A DNA stretch of 64,000 nt from contig NZ_LR134356.1 in the NCBI RefSeq assembly GCF_900637195.1, positions 310,001 to 374,000 of the forward strand, given 5' to 3'. The notes below the pieces were generated by a model, which was not told where the DNA came from, ran no database searches, and was given only the letters and a program-made list of their open reading frames with translations. A program made the position numbers and the translations under genes. Each line of letters begins with the position of its first letter. The first letter of the stretch is position 1. Source of the DNA: Mycolicibacterium aurum. GTDB lineage: Bacteria; Actinomycetota; Actinomycetes; Mycobacteriales; Mycobacteriaceae. Shown in pieces: positions 25,278 to 33,745 of the stretch.

Positions 25278-26327
25278 ATGAGACTGACCACCAGAATCGC
25301 GGCGATCGCCTCGGTGGGCGCACTCGGCCTCGGCCTGACCGCATGCGGAGCGGGCGACACGACCGCCAACAGCGACACCACCCGAATCGGTGTCTCGGTG
25401 TATGACATGAGCTCGTTCATCACCGCGGGCAAAGAAGGCATGGACGCCTACGCAGCGGACAACAACATCGAATTGGTCTGGAACTCGGCCAATCTGGATG
25501 TGTCGACACAGGCCAACCAGGTCGACTCGATGGTCAACCAGGGTGTCGACGCGATCATCGTGGTCCCGATCCAGGCGGATTCGCTGGGGCCGCAGGTCGC
25601 CACCGCCAAGTCGAAGGGCATCCCGCTGATCGCGGTGAACGCGGCGTTGAACAACCCCGACGTCGCGGGCAGCGTACAGCCCGACGACGTCGCCGCCGGA
25701 GCCCAGGAGATGCAGATGATGGCCGATCGCCTCGGCGGCCGGGGCAACATCGTCATCCTGCAGGGCCCGCTCGGTCAGTCCGGCGAGATCGACCGCACGA
25801 AGGGCATCGAACAGGTCCTGGCCAAGTACCCGGAGATCCGGGTGCTGGCCAAGGACACGGCCAACTGGAAGCGCGACGAGGCCGTCAACAAGATGAAGAA
25901 CTGGATCTCCGGTTTCGGGAATCAGATCGACGCCGTCGTCGCCGAGAACGACGACATGGGACTGGGAGCGTTGCAGGCGCTCAAGGAGTCGGGCCGCAGT
26001 GGGGTGCCGATCGTCGGCATCGACGGCATCGAGGACGGTCTCAATGCCGTCAAGAGCGGCGAGTTCATCGGCACGTCGCTGCAGAACGGCACTGTGGAAC
26101 TGTCCGCAGGCCTTGCCGTGGCCAATGCGCTGGCGAAGGGTGAGGAAGTCAACACCAAGCCGGTGTACGTCATGCCCGCCATCACCCAGGACAACGTCGA
26201 CGTCGCGATCCAGCATGTGGTGACCGAACGGCAGCAATTCCTCGACGGCCTGTCCGAGCTGACGAAGAAGAATCTGGAAACCGGCGATATCGCCTACGAA
26301 GGGATCCCGGGGCAGAAGCAGCCCTGA
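25278..26327 (+). CDS. Sugar/polyol-binding lipoprotein of the ABC transporter (RbsB-like)
   Basis: A 349-residue periplasmic binding protein with a lipobox GLTAC (Cys23). The type I binding fold shows [20 protein letters not shown], then [20 protein letters not shown] and [20 protein letters not shown]. It should deliver the substrate to the RbsC-like permease. A 70-base gap with a ribosome site (GAAAAGAGAG) separates it from the permease. The substrate cannot be named: adjacent SDR and zinc dehydrogenase point to a sugar alcohol of four to six carbons. A strong hairpin follows the gene. Confidence 0.92.
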   Translation: MRLTTRIAAIASVGALGLGLTACGAGDTTANSDTTRIGVSVYDMSSFITAGKEGMDAYAADNNIELVWNSANLDVSTQANQVDSMVNQGVDAIIVVPIQADSLGPQVATAKSKGIPLIAVNAALNNPDVAGSVQPDDVAAGAQEMQMMADRLGGRGNIVILQGPLGQSGEIDRTKGIEQVLAKYPEIRVLAKDTANWKRDEAVNKMKNWISGFGNQIDAVVAENDDMGLGALQALKESGRSGVPIVGIDGIEDGLNAVKSGEFIGTSLQNGTVELSAGLAVANALAKGEEVNTKPVYVMPAITQDNVDVAIQHVVTERQQFLDGLSELTKKNLETGDIAYEGIPGQKQP

Positions 26328-26390
26328 CCCGAGACTCGTGCGACGAGGGCCGGCCCGCTGTCAGCGGCCGGTCCTCGTCCTCGTCTCGGG
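26328..26390 (+). terminator. Nested hairpin terminator after the polyol transporter operon
   Basis: The inner stem pairs 26342-26359 (GACGAGGGCCGGCCCGCT) with 26363-26379 with one mismatch and one bulge. The outer stem pairs CCCGAGAC (26328-26335) with GTCTCGGG (26383-26390). It begins directly after the stop codon and should end the operon. Confidence 0.75.
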
Positions 26391-26620
26391 CAGTTCTCGT
26401 ATGCGCCGGCGAGCGCGGGGAAATTTTCAAGATCGTCAAACCGACTGTGCTCAGCCGCCTTTCAGGCGGCCGAGCTCACGTCGTGTTCACCGACGATCGC
26501 AAACTTAGGGGTTAGAAGTACCTGATCACGGGGAACTCCGAAGCCACGACAAGCCGAGTTCGCAAGGCCTGGATGTGAACCCGTCCTGTCACCGGAACCC
26601 GAGATCACGAGAGGTGTGTC

Positions 26621-26917
26621 ATGAACCGCATCATGCTCACGGCCGGCACGTGCACGGCCGCTGTCGCAGCAGCACTGACCTTCTCTGCCGTCGCGGCGGC
26701 CGAGCCCGAGGACCCCGCACCGCAGCCGGGAGATACCGCAGGCGCGGGACCCAACGCCGCGCAAGAGGTGGCACGGCTGCAGGCTGAAGGCAAGAGTGTG
26801 CAGGTGGTCGGCAACGACGACGGAATGCTGCAGAACTGTGACGTCGACAGCATGACCGAGGGCGAGGCCGTCAACACGGTGATGGTCACGGTGTCCTGTG
26901 GCCTCAACTACCCCTGA
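26621..26917 (+). CDS. Small secreted protein
   Basis: A 98-residue protein with a signal peptide (MNRIMLTAGTCTAAVAAALT, cleavage likely after FSAVAAAE) and a mature part of about 70 residues containing two cysteines (MLQNCDVDSM, VTVSCGLNYP) that could form a disulfide. A ribosome site (GAGAGGTGTGTC) precedes the ATG. The mature part, with VARLQAEGKSVQVVG, resembles small mycobacterial envelope proteins of unknown function. No partner gene is evident. Confidence 0.75.
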   Translation: MNRIMLTAGTCTAAVAAALTFSAVAAAEPEDPAPQPGDTAGAGPNAAQEVARLQAEGKSVQVVGNDDGMLQNCDVDSMTEGEAVNTVMVTVSCGLNYP

Positions 26918-26981
26918 TCCTCATTGTCCTCGTGCCGAGCGCCGCTGGGTCTGGTGACCCGGCGGCGTCCGTGCGTGGCTG

Positions 26982-27110
26982 TCAGTCCTGATCGGGTTCG
27001 GTCAGCTCGGGCGCTATCTCCCGCGTGGCCATACCCCCGTCCCGGCCGTGGTCGACCGGGCCTGCGGGCGTCGGGTCGGGGCGCTCTGTCTCGTCGTTGG
27101 TCTTGCCCAT
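26982..27110 (-). CDS. Small acidic hydrophilic protein
   Basis: A 42-residue frame, MGKTNDETERPDPTPAGPV and then DHGRDGGMATREIAPELTE, ending PDQD. A good ribosome site (GGAAGGAACAGTT) precedes the ATG. The composition is charged and disordered with no hydrophobic segment, so it is probably cytosolic. It is divergent from the DUF5718 gene. Function is unknown. Confidence 0.55.
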   Translation of the reverse strand: MGKTNDETERPDPTPAGPVDHGRDGGMATREIAPELTEPDQD

Positions 27111-27229
27111 AACTGTTCCTTCCGTCGGCGTGCGGGACGAGTACCCGTGCACGAGCGCCCGTAAGACTCCGTTTGTGGACGCCGGGTCCAGCGTCTGCAG
27201 TGCCTCGGCACCCGCGTACGCTGCTGGAC

Positions 27230-28039
27230 GTGATCGAGATCTCCCTGAGCGAGATGCGCAACTGGTTCGGCTTCGGCGTCGCGGGCAACTTCGCAGGACA
27301 CCTCGAACAGGCAGGTGAAGCCGTCGATTTCGTCAACGTCGCCAGCGAGGGCGCTGCGCCCAAAGGGATCTTCCCCTGGTATGCGCCCGGGTCCGACACG
27401 TTCCTCGGCGAGTTTCCGCTGTCGAACGACGAGATCGTGTTGCCGGGCGAGAGCCCGGAGTTCTCCGGGCCGCTGAACCTGCAGATCGAACCCGAGGTGG
27501 GGCTGGCCTGCCGGGTCGTGTGGGACGGCGACACCGTGGTCACCCTGCAGCCGTTCGCCCTCGGGGCCTTCAACGACTGCTCGATCCGCAGACCGGGCGC
27601 ACCGAAGATCAGCCACAAGAAGAATTGGGGCCCCGCGTCCAAGGGCGTCTCGTCACAGTTCTTCGACATCAGTGACCTCACCCCCGACGGCCCGACCGCG
27701 ACACTGCGCTTGGTCTGCTTCCTGCGCTCCGATGGCGAGGAACACGAGTACGGCGTCGACAGCCCGCTGATCGGCTACTCGTACTACGGCGAGGTGCTGC
27801 TGGACTGGATCGTCGAGCGTCTGGCCAACCAGAAAGGTTCGCCCGACACGCCTCTGGAGGACGTGGGCGCCCTGATGGTCGCCAGCGGTCACCCGGAGAA
27901 CGTCCTGATCGGAATCGGCGCTACGCGCTACACCCCGCTGGGCGAGTCCACGTTCCTCAAACAGGGCGACCAGGCGATCGTGCGGGTCTATGACACCGAG
28001 TCCGACGCCGCGGCGGAGTTGCGGCAGAGCGTCCGATAG
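27230..28039 (+). CDS. DUF5718-family protein
   Basis: A 269-residue protein matching, by recognition, the uncharacterised DUF5718 family, related in fold to fumarylacetoacetate-hydrolase-like proteins. Text such as MRNWFGFGVAGNFAGHLEQAG, LQIEPEVGLACRVVWDG and GALMVASGHPENVLIGIGAT is characteristic. QIEPEVGL recalls the acidic metal-binding motif of the fumarylacetoacetate-hydrolase fold, but catalysis is unproven. GTG 27230 is taken as start; an open frame extends to a TTG at 27173. It is divergent from a small acidic protein gene. The 277 bases downstream to the cutinase contain no gene. Confidence 0.7.
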   Translation: MIEISLSEMRNWFGFGVAGNFAGHLEQAGEAVDFVNVASEGAAPKGIFPWYAPGSDTFLGEFPLSNDEIVLPGESPEFSGPLNLQIEPEVGLACRVVWDGDTVVTLQPFALGAFNDCSIRRPGAPKISHKKNWGPASKGVSSQFFDISDLTPDGPTATLRLVCFLRSDGEEHEYGVDSPLIGYSYYGEVLLDWIVERLANQKGSPDTPLEDVGALMVASGHPENVLIGIGATRYTPLGESTFLKQGDQAIVRVYDTESDAAAELRQSVR

Positions 28040-28316
28040 CACAGCTCGACCCCAGTCTCGACATCCACTTTGTTGCAGAGGACGGTCGAGTAGAGCGCTG
28101 CGCAAGGTGGATTCTGTCGCGTCCAGAGTCGGCGCCCTGCGCCGAGAACGACGTGCAACGGCGGTCTCCGCACAAAACGGCATACCCGCCAACCGGGCGG
28201 AGGGTGGGTGCTAGCCACCATTAATCGGATCGTGGACCTCGGGGTGGAATTTCTGCGGACGTCCCGGCATTCCATCAAGTGTCGCCGACCGCGCGGCCAC
28301 GACCGAGGAGAACGCC

Positions 28317-29030
28317 ATGTCCGATCGCAATTCCGTCCGCCGCGCATTGGTGTTGGCCGGTGCCGGAGGAGTTCTGGCCGCCGGCCTGATCGGTCCCGGC
28401 GCTGCGAATGCGCAAGCCGCCGAGTCCTGTTCCGATGTCGAGGTGGTGTTCGCCCGCGGCACGGCGGAACCTGCCGGGCTCGGGCGGGTCGGTCAGGCGT
28501 TCGTCGACGATCTGCAGAACCAGTTGCCGGGGCGCACCGTCAGCTCGTATGCGGTGAATTACCCTGCCTCCTACGACTTTTTGCAGTCCGCGCCGGTCGG
28601 CGCCGATGACGCCAGCGCACACATCCAGGCCACCGCGGCCTCGTGCCCCACGACCAGCATCGTGATCGGCGGATACTCACAGGGCGCCGCGGCGGTGGAC
28701 CTGATCACCGCAGATCCCGCCGCCACCTTCGGTTTCGGTCGCCCGATGCCGTCCACGGTTGCCGACCATGTGGTTGCGGTCGCTGTCTTCGGAAACCCGT
28801 CCAACAAGATCGGCCGGTCACTGACGGCGTTCAGCCCGCTCTACGGCGCCAAGACGATCGATCTGTGCAACGGTGCCGACCCGGTGTGCTCCACCGGCGA
28901 TGACCGCCCGGCGCACAGCCAGTACGTGCAGACCGGCCTCACCCAGCAGGCGGCAAACTTCGTCGCGGCGAAGATCCCCGCGGGCAGCCCGGCTGCGTCG
29001 GTCACCGACATGTCGACCACCGTCGGCTGA
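28317..29030 (+). CDS. Secreted cutinase-like esterase (CULP family)
   Basis: A 237-residue alpha/beta hydrolase with a signal peptide (RRALVLAGAGGVLAAGLIG, cleavage near ANAQAAE). The nucleophile motif GGYSQGA gives Ser121; Asp188 (GADPVCS) and His200 (PAHSQY) complete the triad. Cysteines at CSD, SCP, LCN and PVC fit the two cutinase disulfides. Mycobacterial CULPs hydrolyse esters and phospholipids outside the cell. The ATG at 28317 follows GAGGAGAACGCC. A perfect hairpin follows the stop. Confidence 0.92.
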   Translation: MSDRNSVRRALVLAGAGGVLAAGLIGPGAANAQAAESCSDVEVVFARGTAEPAGLGRVGQAFVDDLQNQLPGRTVSSYAVNYPASYDFLQSAPVGADDASAHIQATAASCPTTSIVIGGYSQGAAAVDLITADPAATFGFGRPMPSTVADHVVAVAVFGNPSNKIGRSLTAFSPLYGAKTIDLCNGADPVCSTGDDRPAHSQYVQTGLTQQAANFVAAKIPAGSPAASVTDMSTTVG

Positions 29031-29036
29031 TCCCGA

Positions 29037-29054
29037 ACCGGCCACCTGGCCGGT
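29037..29054 (+). terminator. Hairpin after the cutinase gene
   Basis: ACCGGCCA-CC-TGGCCGGT is a perfect 8-bp inverted repeat six bases after the cutinase stop and 22 bases before the monooxygenase start. The two-base loop means the stem must open a little in RNA. It lacks a T-run. Confidence 0.5.
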
Positions 29055-29076
29055 GATTGCGTGGCACAGTGCCCAC

Positions 29077-30567
29077 GTGGCGCAGAGCGTGGCGGTGATC
29101 GGTGCGGGGCCGGGGGGCCTGGTGTCCGCGCGGTGGTTGCAGGCACACGGGTTCGAGCCGACAGTGTTCGAACAGGCGGCGACCCTGGGCGGGCAATGGA
29201 CGGGCCTTCCCGGCGCCAGCGGCGTGTGGCCGGGCATGTACACGAACACCAGCCGGATCCTCACCGCGTTCAGTGACCTCGCACATGACGGCGGCGAGAC
29301 CTTCCTGGCCAACTCCGATGTCCTCGCGTACCTGAACCGGTATGCCGAGACTTTCGGCTTGGACAACCGAATTCGGCTGCGCAGCAAGGTCACCCAGGTG
29401 TGGCGCGATGACGCGGACACGTCCGCACCGTGGGTCGTCGAACACGACGGGATCGCCGAGCGTTTCGACAAAGTGGTGGTGGCCAGCGGCCGATTCCGCA
29501 CACCGGTACTCGCTGCGATGCCCGGTCTCGACAGCTTCACCGGAGCGGCGGGAGCGGTTGCCGCCTACCACTTCAGGGATGCCGAGCAGTATCGCAACAG
29601 CCGCGTCCTCGTCGCGGGCTGTGCCGTGAGCGCACTGGAAATCGCCTCGGAGCTGGCCCAACGTGGCGCGGCACGGGTCGTCATGACGCAGCGCCGCCAA
29701 CGCTATGTACTGCCCAAATTCGCCGCGGGGGTGCCCTCGGACCACCGGATCTTCACCAGGTACGGGGCCCTGGCCAGCGAGGAGCTCGCGCCGGCCGAGG
29801 TCGACAGGCAGCTGCGGGAAATCGTCGTCGAGGCCGGCGGCAGCCCCGAGCAGTACGGCGCACCGGCTCCCGATCCGTCGCTGTTCGCCGCGGGCGTGAC
29901 ACTCAGCCAGCATTATCTCCCGCTGGTGGCCGAAGGCAGGATCGCCGTCCGTTCCTGGCCGACGTCCGTGTCCGGTCGGACCGTCACGTTCGGTGACGGC
30001 CGCAGTGAGGATTTCGACGGCATTCTGTTCGGCACCGGTTTCGCACTCGACATCCCCTTCCTGAGCGACGACATCAGGGCGACGGTCGGCATCGACGAGG
30101 TGCACCTCGACGCCGACCGCTACACCTTCCATCCCGACCTCCCCGGTCTTGCGTTCGTCGGCATGTGGGACCAGTCCGGCGGCTACTTCGTCCCGTTGGA
30201 GTTGCAGGCCAGATGGGTGGCCTACACGTGGGCAGGAATTGTGCCGACGCCGAGCGGCACCGCCGCGCAGGCGGCGATCCAGGCGTACCGGGCGCGGCGG
30301 GGCATGCCGCAGAAAACCAGGATGAACCTGGTCGCCCTGGCATTCGCCCGAGCCGCCGGCTGCGAGCCGACGCCGGCCGACTGGCCGGATCTGCGCCGCG
30401 CACTCCTTTTCGGCCCGTTGGCACCGAGCTGCTTCCGGCTGCAGGGCCCGGACGCGCTACCCGACGCCGCCGACACGTTCGCGCGTGAGGCCGCGGAGTT
30501 CGGCGCCGTTACCTCCAACCAGCTCAGCGAACGTGAGCAGGCCTACTGGAATCTGCTGTCCTGTTAG
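29077..30567 (+). CDS. FAD-dependent monooxygenase, FMO/BVMO-like
   Basis: A 496-residue flavoprotein. The FAD motif VIGAGPGGLVSARWLQ is at residues 7-22, with LGGQW near 38. GRFRTPVLAAMPGLDSF introduces the NADP domain, whose usual GxGxSG is here AGCAVSALEIASEL. FGTGF near residue 312 is the conserved ATG-like linker of the family. Substrates range from ketones to amines and cannot be predicted. GTG 29077 is the start although the ribosome site is weak; the frame runs further upstream inside the cutinase gene. It ends 28 bases before the acyl-CoA dehydrogenase, suggesting co-transcription. Confidence 0.82.
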   Translation: MAQSVAVIGAGPGGLVSARWLQAHGFEPTVFEQAATLGGQWTGLPGASGVWPGMYTNTSRILTAFSDLAHDGGETFLANSDVLAYLNRYAETFGLDNRIRLRSKVTQVWRDDADTSAPWVVEHDGIAERFDKVVVASGRFRTPVLAAMPGLDSFTGAAGAVAAYHFRDAEQYRNSRVLVAGCAVSALEIASELAQRGAARVVMTQRRQRYVLPKFAAGVPSDHRIFTRYGALASEELAPAEVDRQLREIVVEAGGSPEQYGAPAPDPSLFAAGVTLSQHYLPLVAEGRIAVRSWPTSVSGRTVTFGDGRSEDFDGILFGTGFALDIPFLSDDIRATVGIDEVHLDADRYTFHPDLPGLAFVGMWDQSGGYFVPLELQARWVAYTWAGIVPTPSGTAAQAAIQAYRARRGMPQKTRMNLVALAFARAAGCEPTPADWPDLRRALLFGPLAPSCFRLQGPDALPDAADTFAREAAEFGAVTSNQLSEREQAYWNLLSC

Positions 30568-30595
30568 CTGCAGCCGCCCGCGTATCGTCCCAGGC

Positions 30596-31756
30596 ATGAA
30601 GCTCGCGGCCGAAGAAGAGGCCATCGTCCGGACTGCTCGCGAGTTCGTGGACAAGCAGGTCAGGCCGGTGGTGCGCGAGCTTGAGCACGCCAACGCCTAT
30701 CCCGAAGAGCTCATCGAAGCGATGAAGAAGATGGGCATCTTCGGGCTGTCCATCCCCGAACCGTACGGATTCGGCGCCGTGTCGATGCCGTGCTACGTGC
30801 AGGTGGCCGAAGAGCTGGCCCGCGGCTGGATGAGCCTGGCCGGCGCGATGGGCGGCCACACCGTGGTCTCGAAGCTCATCCTGCTGTTCGGCACCGAGGA
30901 GCAGAAGCAGAAGTACCTCCCACGCATGGCCACCGGGGAGCTCCGCGCGACGATGGCGCTCACCGAGCCCGGGGGCGGGTCCGATCTGCAGGCCATGCGA
31001 ACGGTGGCCCGCCGCGACGGCGACGCGCACGAGTACGTCATCAACGGCAGCAAGACCTGGATCTCCAACGCTCGACGGTCGGATCTGGTTGCGCTGCTGT
31101 GCAAGACCGATCCGCAGGCGCAGCCCGCGCACCGCGGCGTGTCGATCCTGCTGGTGGAGAAGGTGCCTGGCTTCTCGATCTCCAAAGACCTGCCCAAACT
31201 GGGTTATAAGGGTGTGGAGGCGTGCGAGCTGAACTTCGCGGACTGCCGCGTCCCCGCCGATGCGCTGTTGGGCAGTGTCGAAGGCCAAGGTTTCGCACAG
31301 ATGATGAAGGGCCTTGAGGTGGGCCGGCTCCAGGTCGCTGCCCGCGCAACAGGTGTCGCTCGTGCGGCGTTCGACGATGCGCTGAGCTACGCACAGGACC
31401 GTCAGAGCTTCGGGAAGCCCATCTGGGAACACCAGTCCGTCGGCAACCTGCTCGCCGACATGGGTACCAAGCTCTACGCGGCGCGGTCGTTGCTGCTCGA
31501 CGCGGCCCGGAAATTCGATTCCGGTGAGCGTTGCGACATGGAGGCAGGGATGGCGAAACTCTTCGCCTCCGAGGCGGCGATGCAGATCGCACTGGACGCC
31601 GTCCGGGTGCACGGCGGCTACGGCTACTCCACCGAGTACGACGTCGAGCGCTACTTCCGCGATGCGCCGCTGATGATCGTCGGTGAGGGGACCAACGAGA
31701 TCCAGAAGGGTGTCATCGTCAAGCAGCTCGTCAAGCGCGGTGGCCTCGACATCTGA
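30596..31756 (+). CDS. Acyl-CoA dehydrogenase
   Basis: A 386-residue FAD enzyme that oxidises acyl-CoA to trans-2-enoyl-CoA. It has the ALTEPGGGSDL flavin/substrate loop near residue 121, GSKTWISNARRSDLVALLCK near 148, the FAD-binding DRQSFGKPIWEHQSV near 265, VHGGYGYSTEYDVERYFRD near 338 and the C-terminal VGEGTNEIQ with the usual catalytic-type glutamate. It resembles the short/branched-chain FadE group. ATG 30596 is selected over a longer frame. It converges with the GGDEF gene 32 bases away. Confidence 0.92.
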   Translation: MKLAAEEEAIVRTAREFVDKQVRPVVRELEHANAYPEELIEAMKKMGIFGLSIPEPYGFGAVSMPCYVQVAEELARGWMSLAGAMGGHTVVSKLILLFGTEEQKQKYLPRMATGELRATMALTEPGGGSDLQAMRTVARRDGDAHEYVINGSKTWISNARRSDLVALLCKTDPQAQPAHRGVSILLVEKVPGFSISKDLPKLGYKGVEACELNFADCRVPADALLGSVEGQGFAQMMKGLEVGRLQVAARATGVARAAFDDALSYAQDRQSFGKPIWEHQSVGNLLADMGTKLYAARSLLLDAARKFDSGERCDMEAGMAKLFASEAAMQIALDAVRVHGGYGYSTEYDVERYFRDAPLMIVGEGTNEIQKGVIVKQLVKRGGLDI

Positions 31757-31788
31757 TAAGCGTTACGCAACAACGCTTCTGGTCACGA

Positions 31789-32760
31789 TCAGGTCCGGCG
31801 CGCCCGCTTGCGGGTGTAGAGGTCGCGGTCGGCCGCCGCGAACAGGGTCTCGACGGCCCGCCGGTCGGCCCGGCCCGCGGCGGCGCCGTAGGTGACGTCG
31901 ACAGCCAGGTTTCCCGACATCCGGTCGGCCAGCTCGCGCGCGGCACCGTCGTCGCAATCGCCGACGATCACCACGAACTCGTCGCCCCCGATCCGCCCGA
32001 TCACGCCCGATGACGGGATCTGCTCACGCCACCGTCTTGCGACGTCGGTGAGCACCCGGTCGCCGACCGCGTGACCGCCCCTGTCGTTGACGCCCTTGAA
32101 GTCGTCGATGTCGAAGACGATGACGGCCACCTGGTGCCGGCGGCGCCGCGCCCGGGCCAGTAACCGGCCCGCCTGCCGTCGGGTGCCTGCTCGATTCCAC
32201 ACCAGCGTGAGGGGGTCCCGGAACGCTGCATCGAGCAGTGCCGAGTTGCTGAGCCCGAAGATCTCGGCGGCACCGACGATGCTGAGCACGTAGAGCGCCA
32301 GCCACATCACTGGCACCGGGGCCGGGGCCACCAGCAGCGCCGCCACAGCCGCGCCCGCCAGCACACCCACCGCGACGCGGGTCGCCTGCGCCGTGTGCCA
32401 GGTCCGGACGAAGATCGCCACGAACATCAGGGGCACGACAGACCAGACCTGGGCGACCAGTCGCTCGTGGAACAGCATGGCGGTGACGGGGGCCGCGCCC
32501 ACGCACAGCAGCGCCACCGCGTAACGCCACCCGGCCAGTGGCGTCGGCAGCGCCAACAGCAGGCCCACCGCGGTCACGACCAGGGCGATCACCTCGCCGC
32601 GCGCGTCCGAGCTTGGCGTGTCGATGGCCAGGGCCTGGACGAGTGCCAGCACGTACATGACCAGCACGATTACGAAGTAGGTGAGCAGCATCCGCCGCCG
32701 AAGCAGGTCGTCCAACGGCCGCACCAGGGGATTGACCTCGGCGCGAGCGTTGACCACCAC
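31789..32760 (-). CDS. Membrane GGDEF diguanylate cyclase
   Basis: A 323-residue protein: five or six transmembrane helices in the first ~165 residues, then a GGDEF domain starting DAAFRDPLTLVWNRAGTRRQ. The active-site GGDEF is intact at residues 258-262 (GRIGGDEFVV), and VIVFDIDDFKGVND carries the metal-binding Asp. The RxxD inhibitory site expected five residues before GGDEF is absent, so product inhibition by that route is unlikely. It should make c-di-GMP from GTP under control of its membrane part. Start is GTG 32760 (adjacent GTG 32757 possible). Confidence 0.9.
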   Translation of the reverse strand: MVVNARAEVNPLVRPLDDLLRRRMLLTYFVIVLVMYVLALVQALAIDTPSSDARGEVIALVVTAVGLLLALPTPLAGWRYAVALLCVGAAPVTAMLFHERLVAQVWSVVPLMFVAIFVRTWHTAQATRVAVGVLAGAAVAALLVAPAPVPVMWLALYVLSIVGAAEIFGLSNSALLDAAFRDPLTLVWNRAGTRRQAGRLLARARRRRHQVAVIVFDIDDFKGVNDRGGHAVGDRVLTDVARRWREQIPSSGVIGRIGGDEFVVIVGDCDDGAARELADRMSGNLAVDVTYGAAAGRADRRAVETLFAAADRDLYTRKRARRT

Positions 32761-32851
32761 CGGTTCAGCCTAGAAGAAAACCCGCAGTGGCCCCGGCCCA
32801 CGGCGCGTCAGCAGCGCTGATGAACGTGCGGCACGGATTAGCATCGCTGAT

Positions 32852-33721
32852 GTGTCAGACCAGCTCGACGGCGGACAACTTGCGGCCCTGGCTGCGGTCG
32901 TCGAGTGCGGCAGCTTCGACGCCGCCGCCGACCGCCTGCACGTCACCCCGTCGGCCATCAGCCAGCGGATCAAAGCGCTCGAGCAGCGGGTGGGCCAGGT
33001 CCTGGTGCTGCGGGAGAAACCGTGTGTCGCCACCGCGGCAGGCGTGCCGTTGCTGCGACTGGCATCTCAGACGTCCCTGCTGGAGTCCGAAGCCCTCGCC
33101 GAACTGCGCGGCGGCAGCGCCGACGCCCCGCGGATCGCGCTCGCGGTCAACGCCGACTCGATGGCGACGTGGTTCACCGACGTCTTCGCGCGGCTCCCGG
33201 ACGTGCTGTTCGACGTGCGGATCGAGGATCAGGACCATTCAGCCCGACTGTTGCGCGAGGGCGTGGTGATGGGCGCCGTGACCACCGAACGGACGCCGGT
33301 GAGCGGGTGCCGCGTGCAGCCGCTCGGGGTCATGCGGTACCTGCCGGTGGCCACCGAGGCCTACGTGCAGCGCCATCTGCCCGACGGCTTCACCCTCGAC
33401 GCCGTGGCGCGCGCACCGTCGCTGGCGTGGAACCGCGATGACGCGCTCCAGGATCAACTGGTGCGCAAGGTGTTCCGCCGATCGGTACGGCGGCCCACCC
33501 ACTACATCCCGACCGCCGCCGGGTTCGGTGCCGGGGTGCACGCCGGGCTGGGGTGGGGCATGTACCCGACGCAGCTGATCGACGAGTCCTTCGTCCCGAT
33601 CAGCGATCAGCACCTGGACGTGCCGCTGTACTGGCAGTGCTGGAAGCTCGACAGCACGATCGTCGGGCGGGTCACCGACGTCGTCCAGACGGCCGCCGCG
33701 GGGCTGCTCCGCCGCCGTTGA
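32852..33721 (+). CDS. LysR-type regulator, LysG/ArgP (IciA) family
   Basis: A 289-residue LysR-type regulator. The helix-turn-helix reads LAALAAVVECGSFDAAADRL then HVTPSAISQRIKALEQRVG; RIALAVNADSMATWF at about 91-105 and PTAAGFGAGVHAGLGWGMYP near 228 are hallmarks of ArgP/LysG, which senses lysine and arginine and activates lysE or argO. Here it is not next to the exporter (6278-6886) but 24 bases upstream of cobF, on the same strand. Start is GTG 32852. Whether it still controls the distant exporter is inference. Confidence 0.85.
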   Translation: MSDQLDGGQLAALAAVVECGSFDAAADRLHVTPSAISQRIKALEQRVGQVLVLREKPCVATAAGVPLLRLASQTSLLESEALAELRGGSADAPRIALAVNADSMATWFTDVFARLPDVLFDVRIEDQDHSARLLREGVVMGAVTTERTPVSGCRVQPLGVMRYLPVATEAYVQRHLPDGFTLDAVARAPSLAWNRDDALQDQLVRKVFRRSVRRPTHYIPTAAGFGAGVHAGLGWGMYPTQLIDESFVPISDQHLDVPLYWQCWKLDSTIVGRVTDVVQTAAAGLLRRR

Positions 33722-33745
33722 TCGCCGCCAGGGACAATCGCTGAC

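Noticed and set aside
33722..33745. Cobalamin riboswitch before cobF
   Set aside because: Only 24 bases separate the preceding stop and cobF; there is no room for the structure.
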